Below, piece by piece: positions 37,626 through 47,071 of a DNA stretch of 64,000 nt (its first letter is position 1; each line of letters starts with the position of its first letter). The notes under the pieces were generated by a model, which saw only the letters and a list, made by a program, of their open reading frames with translations, was not told the DNA's origin and searched no databases. Location: the NCBI GenBank assembly GCA_022843385.1, contig JALHNT010000028.1:38110-102109 (forward strand), read 5' to 3'. The stretch is from Anaerolineae bacterium (GTDB taxonomy: Bacteria; Chloroflexota; Anaerolineae; Aggregatilineales; Phototrophicaceae). A program made the position numbers and the translations under genes.

Positions 37626-38849
37626 ATGAAACGCCGTTTGTTGGTCTGGTTGAGCATCTGCCTGTTGGTGGTGGCGCTGCCTGTCGCCGCCCAGGATGCG
37701 ACGTCGATCCGCTATTTCACCTTCTCGGCTGCCCCCGATCATCTGGAAGATCTGGATACGATCATCGCTGCTTTTGAAGAGGCTAATCCGGGTATCAATG
37801 TTGAAGTTGAAACCGCTCCCTTCGCCGATTACTTCACTCTGCTGCAAGCCGGTGTGGCGAGCGGCGACGCGCCTGATGTGTTTGAACTGAACTACGAGAG
37901 CTTTGTCACCTATGCTGCCAATGGTGCCCTGCTCGACCTCTCCGGTATGGTCAGCGCCGATGCCCCCTTCTATCCCCGCGCATTGGAGGCTTTCCAGTAC
38001 GAAGGCAAGCAGATGGCGCTGCCCGCGACTTTCTCCACGGTGTTGTTGTTCTACAACAGCGATCTGTTTGATCAGGCGGGTCTGGACTACCCAACCCCCG
38101 ACTGGACATGGGAAGATGCGGTAGCTGCCGCCACCACGATCCGCGCTCAGGGAGAAGACACCTGGGGTTTGTTCTCGCCGGTTCAATTCTGGGAATTCTA
38201 CAAGAAAGCCGCCCAGAACGGCGAATGCCAGTTCTTCAATGACGAGATGACTGAATCGACCATTAACTCAGCCGCCTGCGTCAGCACACTGGAAGCAATA
38301 GTCAACTTCCAGACTAGCGACATCATGCCCACAGCTGCTGAACTCTCCGGTGTTTCCGACTCCGAACTGTTCCTCAGCGGCAAGCTGGGTATGCTGGTCA
38401 CCGGTATCTGGATGTTCGGTGCCTTCCAGGATGCCCCCTTCGCCTGGGATGTACAGATCGAGCCGATGATCAACCAGCACGCGCACCACTTCTTTGCCAA
38501 TGGCGTTGCGGTATCGGCTACGACTCAACAGCCTGAAGCCGCCGTTGCCTGGGCCGAGTTCATGGCTTCCAGCGAAACCGCTGCCAATGTCCGTGTTGAG
38601 AGCGCCTGGGAACTGCCGGCGCTCAATCAGCCCGAATACTTCGAAGCTTATTTACAGGAGACTCCGCCGGCCAACCGGGCTGCCGTGTTCATGGCGCTGG
38701 AAAGCCCAGTGACGCCGCCGGTCATCGAACGTCAGAACGAGATGCAGGATGCCGTCAATGCCCTGTTGACCCAGGTTGTCGATGGCGAATTGACCGCACA
38801 GGAAGCGCTCGATCAGGCCAAAGCCAAACTTGACGCGCTGATTCAATAG
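37626..38849 (+). CDS. Extracellular sugar-binding protein (family 1)
   Basis: 407 aa from ATG 37626, behind AGGAAAGG (37611-37618). The signal peptide is KRRLLVWLSICLLVVALPVA, with cleavage after VAA. The mature fold is SBP_bac_1: FEEANPGINVEVETAPFADY, then GDAPDVFELNYESFVTYAAN, then LSGKLGMLVTGIWMFGAFQD. It serves the two permeases upstream. The downstream GH15 and GH31 genes suggest an alpha-glucan or isomalto-type oligosaccharide as ligand; that is inference. A very strong hairpin follows the gene. Confidence 0.92.
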   Translation: MKRRLLVWLSICLLVVALPVAAQDATSIRYFTFSAAPDHLEDLDTIIAAFEEANPGINVEVETAPFADYFTLLQAGVASGDAPDVFELNYESFVTYAANGALLDLSGMVSADAPFYPRALEAFQYEGKQMALPATFSTVLLFYNSDLFDQAGLDYPTPDWTWEDAVAAATTIRAQGEDTWGLFSPVQFWEFYKKAAQNGECQFFNDEMTESTINSAACVSTLEAIVNFQTSDIMPTAAELSGVSDSELFLSGKLGMLVTGIWMFGAFQDAPFAWDVQIEPMINQHAHHFFANGVAVSATTQQPEAAVAWAEFMASSETAANVRVESAWELPALNQPEYFEAYLQETPPANRAAVFMALESPVTPPVIERQNEMQDAVNALLTQVVDGELTAQEALDQAKAKLDALIQ

Positions 38850-38861
38850 AGGAACGTTGAA

Positions 38862-38888
38862 TGAGGAGGAGCGAGTTGCTCCTCCTCA
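38862..38888 (+). repeat. Strong stem-loop after binding-protein gene, locus 4
   Basis: TGAGGAGGAGC pairs perfectly with GCTCCTCCTCA around GAGTT, an 11-bp stem starting 13 bases after the binding-protein stop. The left arm contains GAGGAGG, which looks like a ribosome site but would be locked in the stem. This is one reason to start the next gene at 38909 rather than at 38861. Confidence 0.7.
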
Positions 38889-38908
38889 TCAATACACTGG
38901 AAACCCCT

Positions 38909-39979
38909 ATGCTCGATTTACAACAACGCAGCATCGAGATCATCCGTGCCGGGCAGTTTGATGGGGCGTATGCCGCCTGCCTGAGCTTCTCACAATATGG
39001 TTATTGCTGGCTCCGCGACGGCACCTGGATCGCTTATGGCATGGATGCCGCCGGTCAGATCGAGAGTGCCCGCGCTTTTCACCAGTGGGCAGCGCACACC
39101 CTGTCGCGCTATGGTGATAAAGTGGATCACCTCCTGGAAAAAATGAGACGCGGAGAAGCGCTGGACGAGAGGGATTATCTGCCAACCCGCTTTGAACTGG
39201 ATGGTCGCATCGGAGAAGCTGATTGGCCGGAGTTTCAACTAGATGGCTATGGCACCTGGCTGTGGGGGCTGGTGCAATTCGTCCGGGCGCATGATGATTT
39301 CGCGCTGTGGCAAGCGGCTCGGCCAGCCGTGGCTTTAACCACGCGCTACCTCGCAGCGCTATGGCAATTTCCAAGTTATGACTGCTGGGAAGAATTTCGC
39401 CATCAGATCCACCCGGCCACCCTATCGGCTATTTATGGCGGTCTGCGCACCGTTGAATCCATCGCGCCGGAGATGATCCCTTCCGGTCTGCCGGATGCGA
39501 TCCAACACTTTGTCATGGAAAAGGCCATCGCGCCCGAAGGTCACTTCATGAAATTCCTCGGCAATCCGGCTGTCGATTCCAGCCTGCTGTGGATTGCGCT
39601 GCCCTACCAGCTTGTCCCGCTGAACGACCCTCGTTATCAGGCGACGGTCGCCAAAATTGAACAGGATATTCACTGCCCCAGCGGCGGGTTATACCGTTAT
39701 AGAGATGATACCTATTATGGGGGCGGCGAATGGCTGCTGCTGACATTGTGGCTGGCCTGGATTCATTACGAGATGGGGCGGATCAACCCGGCACGCGAAT
39801 TGGTGGCCTGGGTCGAAGCTCAAGCCAGTCCTTCGGGTGAAATGCCAGAGCAGGTCGCCGGACATCTACTCGCCCCGGAATACCACGACCCATGGGTCAA
39901 GCGCTGGGGAACATCGGCCTCACCGCTGTTGTGGTCGCATGGCATGTATTTAGTGCTGAAGTCATTGTTAAAGGATTGA
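38909..39979 (+). CDS. Glycoside hydrolase family 15 protein
   Basis: 356 aa from ATG 38909; an in-frame ATG at 38861 lies inside the preceding hairpin. The whole protein is an (alpha/alpha)6 barrel: FSQYGYCWLRDGTWIAYGMD near the start carries the W-x-RD substrate-binding motif. DGYGTWLWGLVQFV and IHPATLSAIYGGLRTVE are barrel helices. YYGGGEWLLLTLWLAWI near residue 285 has the Glu expected for the catalytic base. There is no N-terminal beta-sandwich, so it is shorter than classical bacterial glucoamylases (over 600 aa). No signal peptide. GH15 enzymes release glucose or trehalose halves from alpha-glucans. Three bases separate it from the GH31 gene. Confidence 0.85.
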   Translation: MLDLQQRSIEIIRAGQFDGAYAACLSFSQYGYCWLRDGTWIAYGMDAAGQIESARAFHQWAAHTLSRYGDKVDHLLEKMRRGEALDERDYLPTRFELDGRIGEADWPEFQLDGYGTWLWGLVQFVRAHDDFALWQAARPAVALTTRYLAALWQFPSYDCWEEFRHQIHPATLSAIYGGLRTVESIAPEMIPSGLPDAIQHFVMEKAIAPEGHFMKFLGNPAVDSSLLWIALPYQLVPLNDPRYQATVAKIEQDIHCPSGGLYRYRDDTYYGGGEWLLLTLWLAWIHYEMGRINPARELVAWVEAQASPSGEMPEQVAGHLLAPEYHDPWVKRWGTSASPLLWSHGMYLVLKSLLKD

Positions 39980-39981
39980 GG

Positions 39982-42165
39982 ATGCTGAACATCATTCACA
40001 CGCCACTGGGACAGGAGCATCCTTACGAACAGCTTCCGGAGGAGCGCTTTCCTCGCTTGCCCTTAGCTGGTGAACCCTTCACCATCGGCATTGTCACCCG
40101 TCCCGCCAGTGCTGCGGCGGCAGTGCAGGTACACTATTCCATTGATGGCAGCACTGCTGTCACGATCCCAGCAGTCCAACAGGTTGATTGGCAACAGAAA
40201 CAAGAAGAAGGAGTTGGGGCAGAGTTTCTGGAACGGCTCATTCGCATCGAACAGGATGTGTGGCAGGCGCAACTGACCGCGCCAGCCTTTGGGACAACGC
40301 TAACCTACTGGATTGAATCCGAAGGCGTTCAGAGCGAGGCATTCACCCTACGAGGGGAGGAATGGCAGGCTGATGATAGCGCCCTTCCGGGAATTGGTAT
40401 TCACCGCACTGAAATCGGTCAGTCCTCAGCATGGCCGATACTAGAGCGAAGGGAATGGCTGACGGATGGCGAGCATAGACGGCGCATCCGCCTGACCTTC
40501 GCCGCCCAACCGGATGAGCGCTTCTTTGGCCTGGGCGAGCGCTTCAATGCTCTCGACCAGCGCGGCAATGTGCTGGATGTGCGCGTCTATGAACAGTACA
40601 AGAATCAGGACAAACGCACCTATCTACCGATCCCGTTTCTGCTCTCGTCAGCCGGATATGGTGTCTATGTCGAAAGCAGTCGCTGGATGCAGTTCGATCT
40701 GGCGGCCACTGTGCCAGATCGTTGGACGCTGGAAGCTGATCTCGGTCCGGATGTAGGTGCCTTCACCTTGCATGAATTCAGCAGCGATGATCTCCTGGCA
40801 ATCATCGCGCACTTCACCCAACTGACCGGCCCGGCTGGTCTGCCACCTGAATGGGCATTTGGCTTATGGATGAGCAGTAACGAGTGGAATTCGCAGGAGC
40901 GGGTTGAGCGCGAGGTACAGACGTCGCTCAATCATGGCATTCAACCCTCTGTTCTGGTCATCGAAGCCTGGAGCGACGAAACGACTTTCTACATCTGGAA
41001 CGATGCCGAGTACGATCCCAGGCCTGGCGCAGAAGCCTTCGCCTATGCCGACTTCCGCTTTCCGGCCGCCGGCCGCTGGCCGAATCCACAAGCGATGGTC
41101 GATTGGCTGCACCAGCACAACATCCGAGTGCTGCTGTGGCAGATACCGGTGGTCAAGATTCTGGATCAAGCGCATCCCCAGCATGAAGCTGACCGTGCTT
41201 ATTTCGAGCAAGCTGGTTTTGGGGTGCGCGAGGCCGATGGCAGCCTGCACAAAGTCCGTCCCTTCTGGTTCCGCAACGGCTACATCTGGGATGTGACCAA
41301 CCCGGCAGAGCGCGAGTGGTGGCTGAGAAAACGGGCCTATCTGCTGGATGATCTGGGGATCGACGGCTTCAAAACCGACGGCGGCGAACATCTGTGGGGG
41401 GCCAGCACCCGTTTCGCCGATGGACGGCGCGGCGATGAATTATGGAACGAATATCCCCAGCGCTATGCCGGTACCTATTATGATCTGGCGCGGGCTAAAC
41501 GCGATGGGATCACCTTCAGTCGCTCCGGCTTTGTTGGATCACAGCGTTCGCCACTGCACTGGGCTGGCGATGAGAACTCAACCTGGGAAGCTTTGCGGCA
41601 TTCGATCCTCGCCGGATTGAACGCCAGCTTATCCGGCATTCCTTTCTGGGGCTGGGATTTTGCCGGCTTCAGCGGCGAAATCCCCTCTGCAGAGTTGTAT
41701 CTGCGCGGGACGGCCATGGCCGTCTTCTGTCCGGTGATGCAATATCACTCCGAATACAATCCGCAGAAGCAACCCAGCCGCGACCGGACGCCCTGGAATA
41801 TTCAGGAGCGCACTGGCGATGAACGGATCATCCCGACTTTCAAGGAATTCGCCACTGTGCGTGAGCGTCTACGCCCTTATATCTGGCGCGAAGCCCAACA
41901 CAGCGCGTCAACTGGCGAACCGATGATGCGCCCGCTCAAGCTGTGGTATCCCGCAGCAAGTGAGTATGCTTATTACTTTGGGCGGGATCTCCTGGTTTAC
42001 CCCGTGGTAGAGCCTGGTGTTCATCAGGTCGAGTGTTTTCTCCCGGTGGGTGAGTGGTTTGATTTCTGGAGTGGGGAATCGGTCGCTGGCAATCAATCGC
42101 TCGTGGTCAAAACGGGATGGGATCGCATCCCGGTGTTCACAAAAGACAGGCTGTTGTGCAGATGA
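39982..42165 (+). CDS. Glycoside hydrolase family 31 (alpha-glucosidase-like)
   Basis: 727 aa from ATG 39982; an upstream open frame overlaps the GH15 gene and is discounted. The N-terminal beta region starts with an unusual ~100-residue module (FTIGIVTRPASAAAAVQVHY) reminiscent of an immunoglobulin-like domain. The GH31 mutarotase part follows (FFGLGERFNALDQRGN). The barrel has nucleophile D466 in GFKTDGGEHLWG and the probable acid/base D530 in LHWAGDENSTW. Like the GH31 of locus 1 it has no signal peptide, but the motifs differ (TDGGE against TDFGE), so specificity probably differs. It ends the ROK-controlled operon. Confidence 0.92.
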   Translation: MLNIIHTPLGQEHPYEQLPEERFPRLPLAGEPFTIGIVTRPASAAAAVQVHYSIDGSTAVTIPAVQQVDWQQKQEEGVGAEFLERLIRIEQDVWQAQLTAPAFGTTLTYWIESEGVQSEAFTLRGEEWQADDSALPGIGIHRTEIGQSSAWPILERREWLTDGEHRRRIRLTFAAQPDERFFGLGERFNALDQRGNVLDVRVYEQYKNQDKRTYLPIPFLLSSAGYGVYVESSRWMQFDLAATVPDRWTLEADLGPDVGAFTLHEFSSDDLLAIIAHFTQLTGPAGLPPEWAFGLWMSSNEWNSQERVEREVQTSLNHGIQPSVLVIEAWSDETTFYIWNDAEYDPRPGAEAFAYADFRFPAAGRWPNPQAMVDWLHQHNIRVLLWQIPVVKILDQAHPQHEADRAYFEQAGFGVREADGSLHKVRPFWFRNGYIWDVTNPAEREWWLRKRAYLLDDLGIDGFKTDGGEHLWGASTRFADGRRGDELWNEYPQRYAGTYYDLARAKRDGITFSRSGFVGSQRSPLHWAGDENSTWEALRHSILAGLNASLSGIPFWGWDFAGFSGEIPSAELYLRGTAMAVFCPVMQYHSEYNPQKQPSRDRTPWNIQERTGDERIIPTFKEFATVRERLRPYIWREAQHSASTGEPMMRPLKLWYPAASEYAYYFGRDLLVYPVVEPGVHQVECFLPVGEWFDFWSGESVAGNQSLVVKTGWDRIPVFTKDRLLCR

Positions 42166-42222
42166 GGGATGCCGGGCAGGGGATTTCCTCAGAGTCAGTG
42201 ATCGACTGCCGGCGTAAGCAGC

Positions 42223-42375
42223 TTATTCAAAGCGGTAAGCCAACTGGGTCAACCGAAGCATGAACTGCGTCTGCCAACGGTTTTTCAGGCCGTTATCCAG
42301 AGCGACCGACAGGTAGTGTTGTTGCGACAGCATTTGAGATGCATAGCGGTTCGACCCAGGTCGAATCCGTGTCAT
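42223..42375 (-). CDS. Small unknown ORF coupled to the hydrolase gene
   Basis: 50 residues, starting MTRIRPGSNRYASQML and ending LTQLAYRFE. Its ATG (42375) overlaps the hydrolase stop (ATGA), the pattern of a translationally coupled gene. Composition is protein-like (basic, Gln-rich, amphipathic end), but I recognise no family and no ribosome site of its own is evident. It might instead be the scrap of a longer gene. Confidence 0.35.
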   Translation of the reverse strand: MTRIRPGSNRYASQMLSQQHYLSVALDNGLKNRWQTQFMLRLTQLAYRFE

Positions 42376-43469
42376 GTGACACAGGTTGCGTCAGCAAGGC
42401 TATTCAAGCCTACCAATACATCCTCACGTACAATTGTCAGCATTCTTTCAGGCTCTTCAAACAGGGGGCTGTGAGCAGACTGCTCAAAGGTGTAGAAACC
42501 CTTTAACGGTGCTTTCAAGGTGTCAAAATAGGACTTTGCCTCGGTGTAGGCGCAGGTATAGTCATATATGCCTTCAAAAAAATAGACAGGAAGATGAACT
42601 TCCGTCACCTGTTTGGACAGATCGGTAGTGAGAATGGTATCCCAAAGGATGCTAATGCCCGCGCGTGATTTCCCGCGCCAGAGATTGAACTTCTCAATGA
42701 AGGTGTACTCCTGGCACTGCAATGACCGAAAGAAAATACCGGTGATGACCGAGTGCATATCATGTGTCGTGCCAATGCCAAGACTGTGCATCGCCTCGTC
42801 ACGCAATACGCGGTAGGCAGCCGGTGTGCCATCCCTTAGGGTGACTGGTGCTGCCTCAAGTTTTCGCACCACACCTCTGTTTCCATTCGCTTTGAACTGG
42901 CGCAGCATATAGTCATACGCCAGCATTTCTGATTTGAGCTGATTCGATACTTGAGCCACGCCAAGGTAGGCGTAGTACAACTCTGGTGCCCGTGCCGCTG
43001 CCTGTATACCAATGAAGCTCCCGCCCGAATGCCCCATCAGATATATTTTTTCTTTACTGAAGCGCTGACGCAGGTAATGCGTCATTTCCAGCGTGTCGGC
43101 TATCATTTGTTCCAGCGTCATCGTCTCCAGTGGAATATCGGCGCTGTAGGACAGTCCTGACCCACGTTGTTCCCACCAGACGACGGTGAAATAGTCTTCA
43201 AGTCCGGTCGGGTATCGTTCAGTCAGAAAATAATCCGGCATACCCCCATGCAGGTAAAGCAGCACGGGGTTTGCTGCATCCTTACTCTTGATGAACATCC
43301 CTTGTTTTATGCCACCGATGGTGACGTAGATTTTTTCTGAAAGGCTGCCCGCCAGCGGATTTCCATTTTGATCCACGAAGGGCTTCGGTTTTCTAGGACT
43401 CCACAGCAGCACTAGAGCCACAGGGAGCGCTATACAAACCAAGACGATAGTTACGATGATCCACCACAT
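42372..43469 (-). CDS. Membrane-anchored alpha/beta hydrolase (proline iminopeptidase-like)
   Basis: 365 aa from ATG 43469, with AGGACA upstream. An N-terminal helix (WWIIVTIVLVCIALPVALVL) anchors the protein; the rest would be outside the membrane. The alpha/beta-hydrolase core shows the oxyanion motif LYLHGGMP, then WWEQRGSGLSYS, and nucleophile S148 in MGHSGGS. The terminal histidine is likely in FEQSAHSPLFEEP. WEQRGSG-like and HGGMP/HGGPG motifs are those of prolyl aminopeptidases and related S33 proteins. The next upstream gene contains a paralogous hydrolase domain, so the pair arose by duplication. Substrate unknown. Confidence 0.85.
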   Translation of the reverse strand: MWWIIVTIVLVCIALPVALVLLWSPRKPKPFVDQNGNPLAGSLSEKIYVTIGGIKQGMFIKSKDAANPVLLYLHGGMPDYFLTERYPTGLEDYFTVVWWEQRGSGLSYSADIPLETMTLEQMIADTLEMTHYLRQRFSKEKIYLMGHSGGSFIGIQAAARAPELYYAYLGVAQVSNQLKSEMLAYDYMLRQFKANGNRGVVRKLEAAPVTLRDGTPAAYRVLRDEAMHSLGIGTTHDMHSVITGIFFRSLQCQEYTFIEKFNLWRGKSRAGISILWDTILTTDLSKQVTEVHLPVYFFEGIYDYTCAYTEAKSYFDTLKAPLKGFYTFEQSAHSPLFEEPERMLTIVREDVLVGLNSLADATCVT

Positions 43470-43560
43470 GATATGTCCTGTCTTTCGTTCCCATACTGAC
43501 TTGCAGTGCGGCGGTAAATCTGGAGACCCCTGACCAGCGCGATCAGGGGTTACATATCCC

Positions 43561-46500
43561 TTACAGTCGCCAGCCCAGAAGATTCCAGATCGACAGCACG
43601 ACGGCAAACAGCGCGCCTGCTGCGAACAGCAGCGTATGCTCTATACGCAGCGCCAGTGTGCCAGTACCGCGCAGCCATTCGACCGCTGTCGTGCCCGCCA
43701 GCACCAGGGTGAGGGTGAGGGCGATCATCGGCAGCAGCAGAACGAGTCGCAGCAGCGTTTCCGACCCGGTGCCGCGAATGAGTGAGGGTAGCAAAGCGGC
43801 AAGCCCGACGACGAAGGCGATGTTCAGCAGCGGCATCAGCAACGCGCTCCACCCCGCGATGCCGCCTGCCTGCCGCAGGTGCAGGACGAGACCCGCGAGG
43901 AGCAGAATGCCCGCGATGCCCAGCGCGGTGAGGGTGAAGAGTGGCGACTCGTACCAGGCGCGCCGCTCGAGGGTGAAGACAGCACGACTGTTCAGCGATG
44001 CGCTCATCACACGCCCCGCCTCGTCCCGGCGAAAGACCAACACATCATGACCATCACTGCGAACGAATTTGTCGGGTTCGATCTCAGTGAAGGTACGTCC
44101 GATGCCGCTGCTTTCAACGCGGAGCCGATTGTCATCTGTAGTGCTGATCGTTACCGCTTCAGGCAGCGATAGCAGCTTCTCAATTGTTGTCTGCCCAAAG
44201 CGATTGTTCCAGAAATACACGCCGGTATAGTCATCGGCACGCGGGGCGAAATCGGCAGGCGGCTGAAGCGCTGTGACACTGTCTGGGAAGAACCGGTTGA
44301 GCAAGTCATCCTGGAAGCGCCCGCTGCGCAGCACCTGACCGCCTTCTGCTGAATTGAATGAGACGAAGACCCCAAGATCATGCTCCGGGAACAGCAGCAG
44401 CAGGGTGTGGAAGTTCGTAGTTGTCCCCAGATGTCCCAGAATACGTTCTCCGTTACGATTCATCTCGTAGAAACCAAAACCGATCCCGTTCAGTCCCGGC
44501 GCAGCGCTGAACTGCTGCGTCTGCATCATTTGCGCGGTTTCGGGTTGGAGAATTTGAGTATCGCCAAAACGCCCCAGTTGCAAGTTGGCGATCATGTAAT
44601 TCGCCATGTCGGCGGCAGTCGAACGGACGGGTGCAGCCCCAAAAGCAGCGATGTATTCTATGGGCTGAGGCTGCAAGGCTGAATAACCGACAGCCATATT
44701 GCCCACCAGACGATCAGGCGGTGTGACCTGTGCTGAACTATGAGTCATTGCCAGCGGCGCAAGAATTGCACGATCCAGATAATCGCTCAGGCTCATGCCC
44801 GATACGCGCTCAACCACATAACCGAGCAGCGCCAGTCCGTAATTGGAGTAACCAATAGCCGCTCCAGCAGGGCGCACCCGGTTGGGCAGATTGTGGATGA
44901 GATAATCGCGGGTTGCCGAGAGCGAAGTGGGATCAAGGCGGATGATGTCCAGGTCATGCGCCTCAAAGCCGGAGGTATGTGTCAGCAGGTGGCGGATAGT
45001 GATCGGCTCTGGATAAGTCGTAGGGATGTCGAAATCGATGTAGGTCATGACATCTGCATCCAGGTCAATCAACCCCTGTTCGACCAACTGCATAATGGCA
45101 ACCGCGGTGAAGGTCTTGCCCGCCGAGCCGATATGCATCACACTGCTTGCGGCATCCATCGACGTATGTTCCTCAAGATTAGCGAAGCCATATCCCGCCA
45201 AATGCACCGTTTCTCCGTTCTCGACGACGGCGACCACCGCCCCGGCGATGTTGTACTCCCGCAGATAGGCGGGTATTTGCGCGTCGAAGTAGCCGGAGAG
45301 AGAGGAGGTGTCAGGTGGGGGCGGCAGCGTTTGCGCCAGCACCGTGTTGACCATCACCTCAACGAAGTGATTGGGTTCGTCCCAGCTCGGCGTATGGGCA
45401 GAGTCTTCAAACCAGATCCACTCCTTATGCGGCGCTTCCAGAATAGCAAAGTATTCTTCGGCTAACGAGTTCACGGCGTTGACATCCCAGCGCCCTTTGA
45501 TGAAGTACAGGGGAACTTCCACACGCGGCACTTCCGTGCGCAGGTCAAGATTGTCTAGCTGCGGATAGACGGTCGTGAAGGTACGCGCCAGTCCCAGCAG
45601 CCAGTAAACTTTGTCGAGCAGTCCGTACTCTTGTGCGGCAAGCGAGTCCAGCATCAGATTGTGCCCGCTGCCTTCACCATGCGCGTGAGACTCCATGTAG
45701 TCGTTCAGCACATTATTGATCGCTCCGAACTTGCCGATCAGCTCGTCGCTGCGATACGGCGGCGCACCATTGCGGCGCAGTTGCTCCACATCGTCGGATC
45801 GCCCCTGCTCGGTCAGCAGGTCGATGGCGAGTTCGTAGCCGAGGGTGTCATTCTCGACTGGGTCGACCATCTGCCCGGTCGTGACCAGAGCGTGATACAG
45901 CTCCGGGTGCTGCTCCATCAGCAGCATGCCGATGATGCTGCCCCAGGATTCGCCGAACACATAGATCTTATCCTGGTGAAAGCGCTCCCGCAGATTCAGG
46001 GTCAAGGCATAGGCATCGGCAACATAACGTTCCGGTGTAAGGCTGTCAAACGGGACGGCGTTGTAGGATTTGCCGGTGCCCGGCTGATCCCAATTGACGA
46101 TGACGAAGTGTTCTTCCAACGCGCCCAGATAGCGCCGCGTCATGACCAGCTCGCTGCCGCCCGGACCGCCCGCCAGAAACAGCAGCACCGGATTGTTGAC
46201 GTTATTTCCTCGAATGGTGATCCACTGCTGACTGCCATTCAGCTCAATCGTTTCTAGCGTAGCAATGCTGCCGGAAATGATCCTTCCGTTTTCGTCGGCG
46301 ATAGGAGGTGTCGAGGCGAACTGCTGCGACAGCAGGACAGCCAGCACAGAAACAACAACCCAGCCCGCCGCAGCGCCTGCCAGCACAAATAAGGTACGCT
46401 CAACCCGCAGCAGTGTGAACAGGATGCCCAAATCTGCCAATACCAGTACAGCGGCTATCCAGACCGGCACTGCCGTGACGAAGAAGATCGGTGCGATGGG

Positions 46501-46638
46501 CAATGCGCTGATGAGCGCCACAAGGACGGTCAAGACGATCAATAGGCCCAGGCCAATGCGGTAGATCAAACCACGACGGCGGGTGGTGGGTGTTTTCTCT
46601 CCAGTGAATGTCGAACTATTCAGTGTTTTGATTGCCAT
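43561..46638 (-). CDS. Fusion: alpha/beta hydrolase + class C beta-lactamase-like + membrane domain
   Basis: 1025 aa from ATG 46638, with AAAGGA upstream; the longer frame to 46737 is discounted. Residues about 20-120 hold three hydrophobic helices. Residues about 140-430 are an S33-type alpha/beta hydrolase (LFLAGGPGGSE, VNWDQPGTGKSY, nucleophile S231 in FGESWGS, terminal His in FEDSAHTPSWDEP). Residues about 445-790 are a serine beta-lactamase/transpeptidase-like domain: S505-A-G-K508 catalytic tetrad, Tyr in GYSNYG, and HLG in place of KTG (GHLGTTTNF). A beta region and about four membrane helices end the protein. Both enzymes would be extracytoplasmic on one anchored chain. Serine peptidase or esterase activity on cell-wall or peptide material is likely; antibiotic resistance is not implied. 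Confidence 0.85.
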   Translation of the reverse strand: MAIKTLNSSTFTGEKTPTTRRRGLIYRIGLGLLIVLTVLVALISALPIAPIFFVTAVPVWIAAVLVLADLGILFTLLRVERTLFVLAGAAAGWVVVSVLAVLLSQQFASTPPIADENGRIISGSIATLETIELNGSQQWITIRGNNVNNPVLLFLAGGPGGSELVMTRRYLGALEEHFVIVNWDQPGTGKSYNAVPFDSLTPERYVADAYALTLNLRERFHQDKIYVFGESWGSIIGMLLMEQHPELYHALVTTGQMVDPVENDTLGYELAIDLLTEQGRSDDVEQLRRNGAPPYRSDELIGKFGAINNVLNDYMESHAHGEGSGHNLMLDSLAAQEYGLLDKVYWLLGLARTFTTVYPQLDNLDLRTEVPRVEVPLYFIKGRWDVNAVNSLAEEYFAILEAPHKEWIWFEDSAHTPSWDEPNHFVEVMVNTVLAQTLPPPPDTSSLSGYFDAQIPAYLREYNIAGAVVAVVENGETVHLAGYGFANLEEHTSMDAASSVMHIGSAGKTFTAVAIMQLVEQGLIDLDADVMTYIDFDIPTTYPEPITIRHLLTHTSGFEAHDLDIIRLDPTSLSATRDYLIHNLPNRVRPAGAAIGYSNYGLALLGYVVERVSGMSLSDYLDRAILAPLAMTHSSAQVTPPDRLVGNMAVGYSALQPQPIEYIAAFGAAPVRSTAADMANYMIANLQLGRFGDTQILQPETAQMMQTQQFSAAPGLNGIGFGFYEMNRNGERILGHLGTTTNFHTLLLLFPEHDLGVFVSFNSAEGGQVLRSGRFQDDLLNRFFPDSVTALQPPADFAPRADDYTGVYFWNNRFGQTTIEKLLSLPEAVTISTTDDNRLRVESSGIGRTFTEIEPDKFVRSDGHDVLVFRRDEAGRVMSASLNSRAVFTLERRAWYESPLFTLTALGIAGILLLAGLVLHLRQAGGIAGWSALLMPLLNIAFVVGLAALLPSLIRGTGSETLLRLVLLLPMIALTLTLVLAGTTAVEWLRGTGTLALRIEHTLLFAAGALFAVVLSIWNLLGWRL

Positions 46639-46649
46639 GATGGTTTCCT

Positions 46650-46997
46650 TTAGAAGTCGATGGTTTCGACGGTACTCTGCCCGTCTTCGCTCAGAATGTG
46701 AAGCCGATTGGGCTGAACACAGACAACGCTTTGCCACTTGTGGGGTGCAGTCGTTTCACTTGCTGCTACTACCCATCCGTGCAATCTCCAGGTTGGCGAG
46801 AGCACGACCAGCTCCGCCTGCGTTTCCAGGTTAAACAGATGATCGGAGTGATGCGGGATAAACAGATGGAGTTGCAGGTGCCGAGTCTCATAGGACACGC
46901 TGCTGATCTGTGGACCCGCCTGCCCACAGGTCGCCAGTGTTGCGACAGCATACCGATTGAGCAGTTCTTCGACACGTTCTTGAAGATGCTTGTTCAT
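46650..46997 (-). CDS. Pyridoxamine 5'-phosphate oxidase-like protein
   Basis: 115 aa from ATG 46997, behind AGGAG. A split-barrel flavin-binding fold is suggested by ERVEELLNRYAVATLATCG near the N-terminus and PQISSVSYETRHLQLHLFIP in the centre. Members bind FMN, F420 or haem, and most are uncharacterised. It ends 12 bases before the start of the fusion hydrolase gene, so they are co-transcribed. It is short for the family (usually 130-160 aa), with a reduced C-terminal part. Confidence 0.7.
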   Translation of the reverse strand: MNKHLQERVEELLNRYAVATLATCGQAGPQISSVSYETRHLQLHLFIPHHSDHLFNLETQAELVVLSPTWRLHGWVVAASETTAPHKWQSVVCVQPNRLHILSEDGQSTVETIDF

Positions 46998-47071
46998 GAC
47001 TACACATCTCCTGATAATCCCACTCATGCATTCCAGTATCGATACCCTGATGAGTTAGGTCGTCATAACGC

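Noticed and set aside
43561..46638. Antibiotic-resistance beta-lactamase
   Set aside because: HLG replaces KTG and the domain is fused to a hydrolase and membrane helices; most such class C-like proteins are peptidases or esterases.
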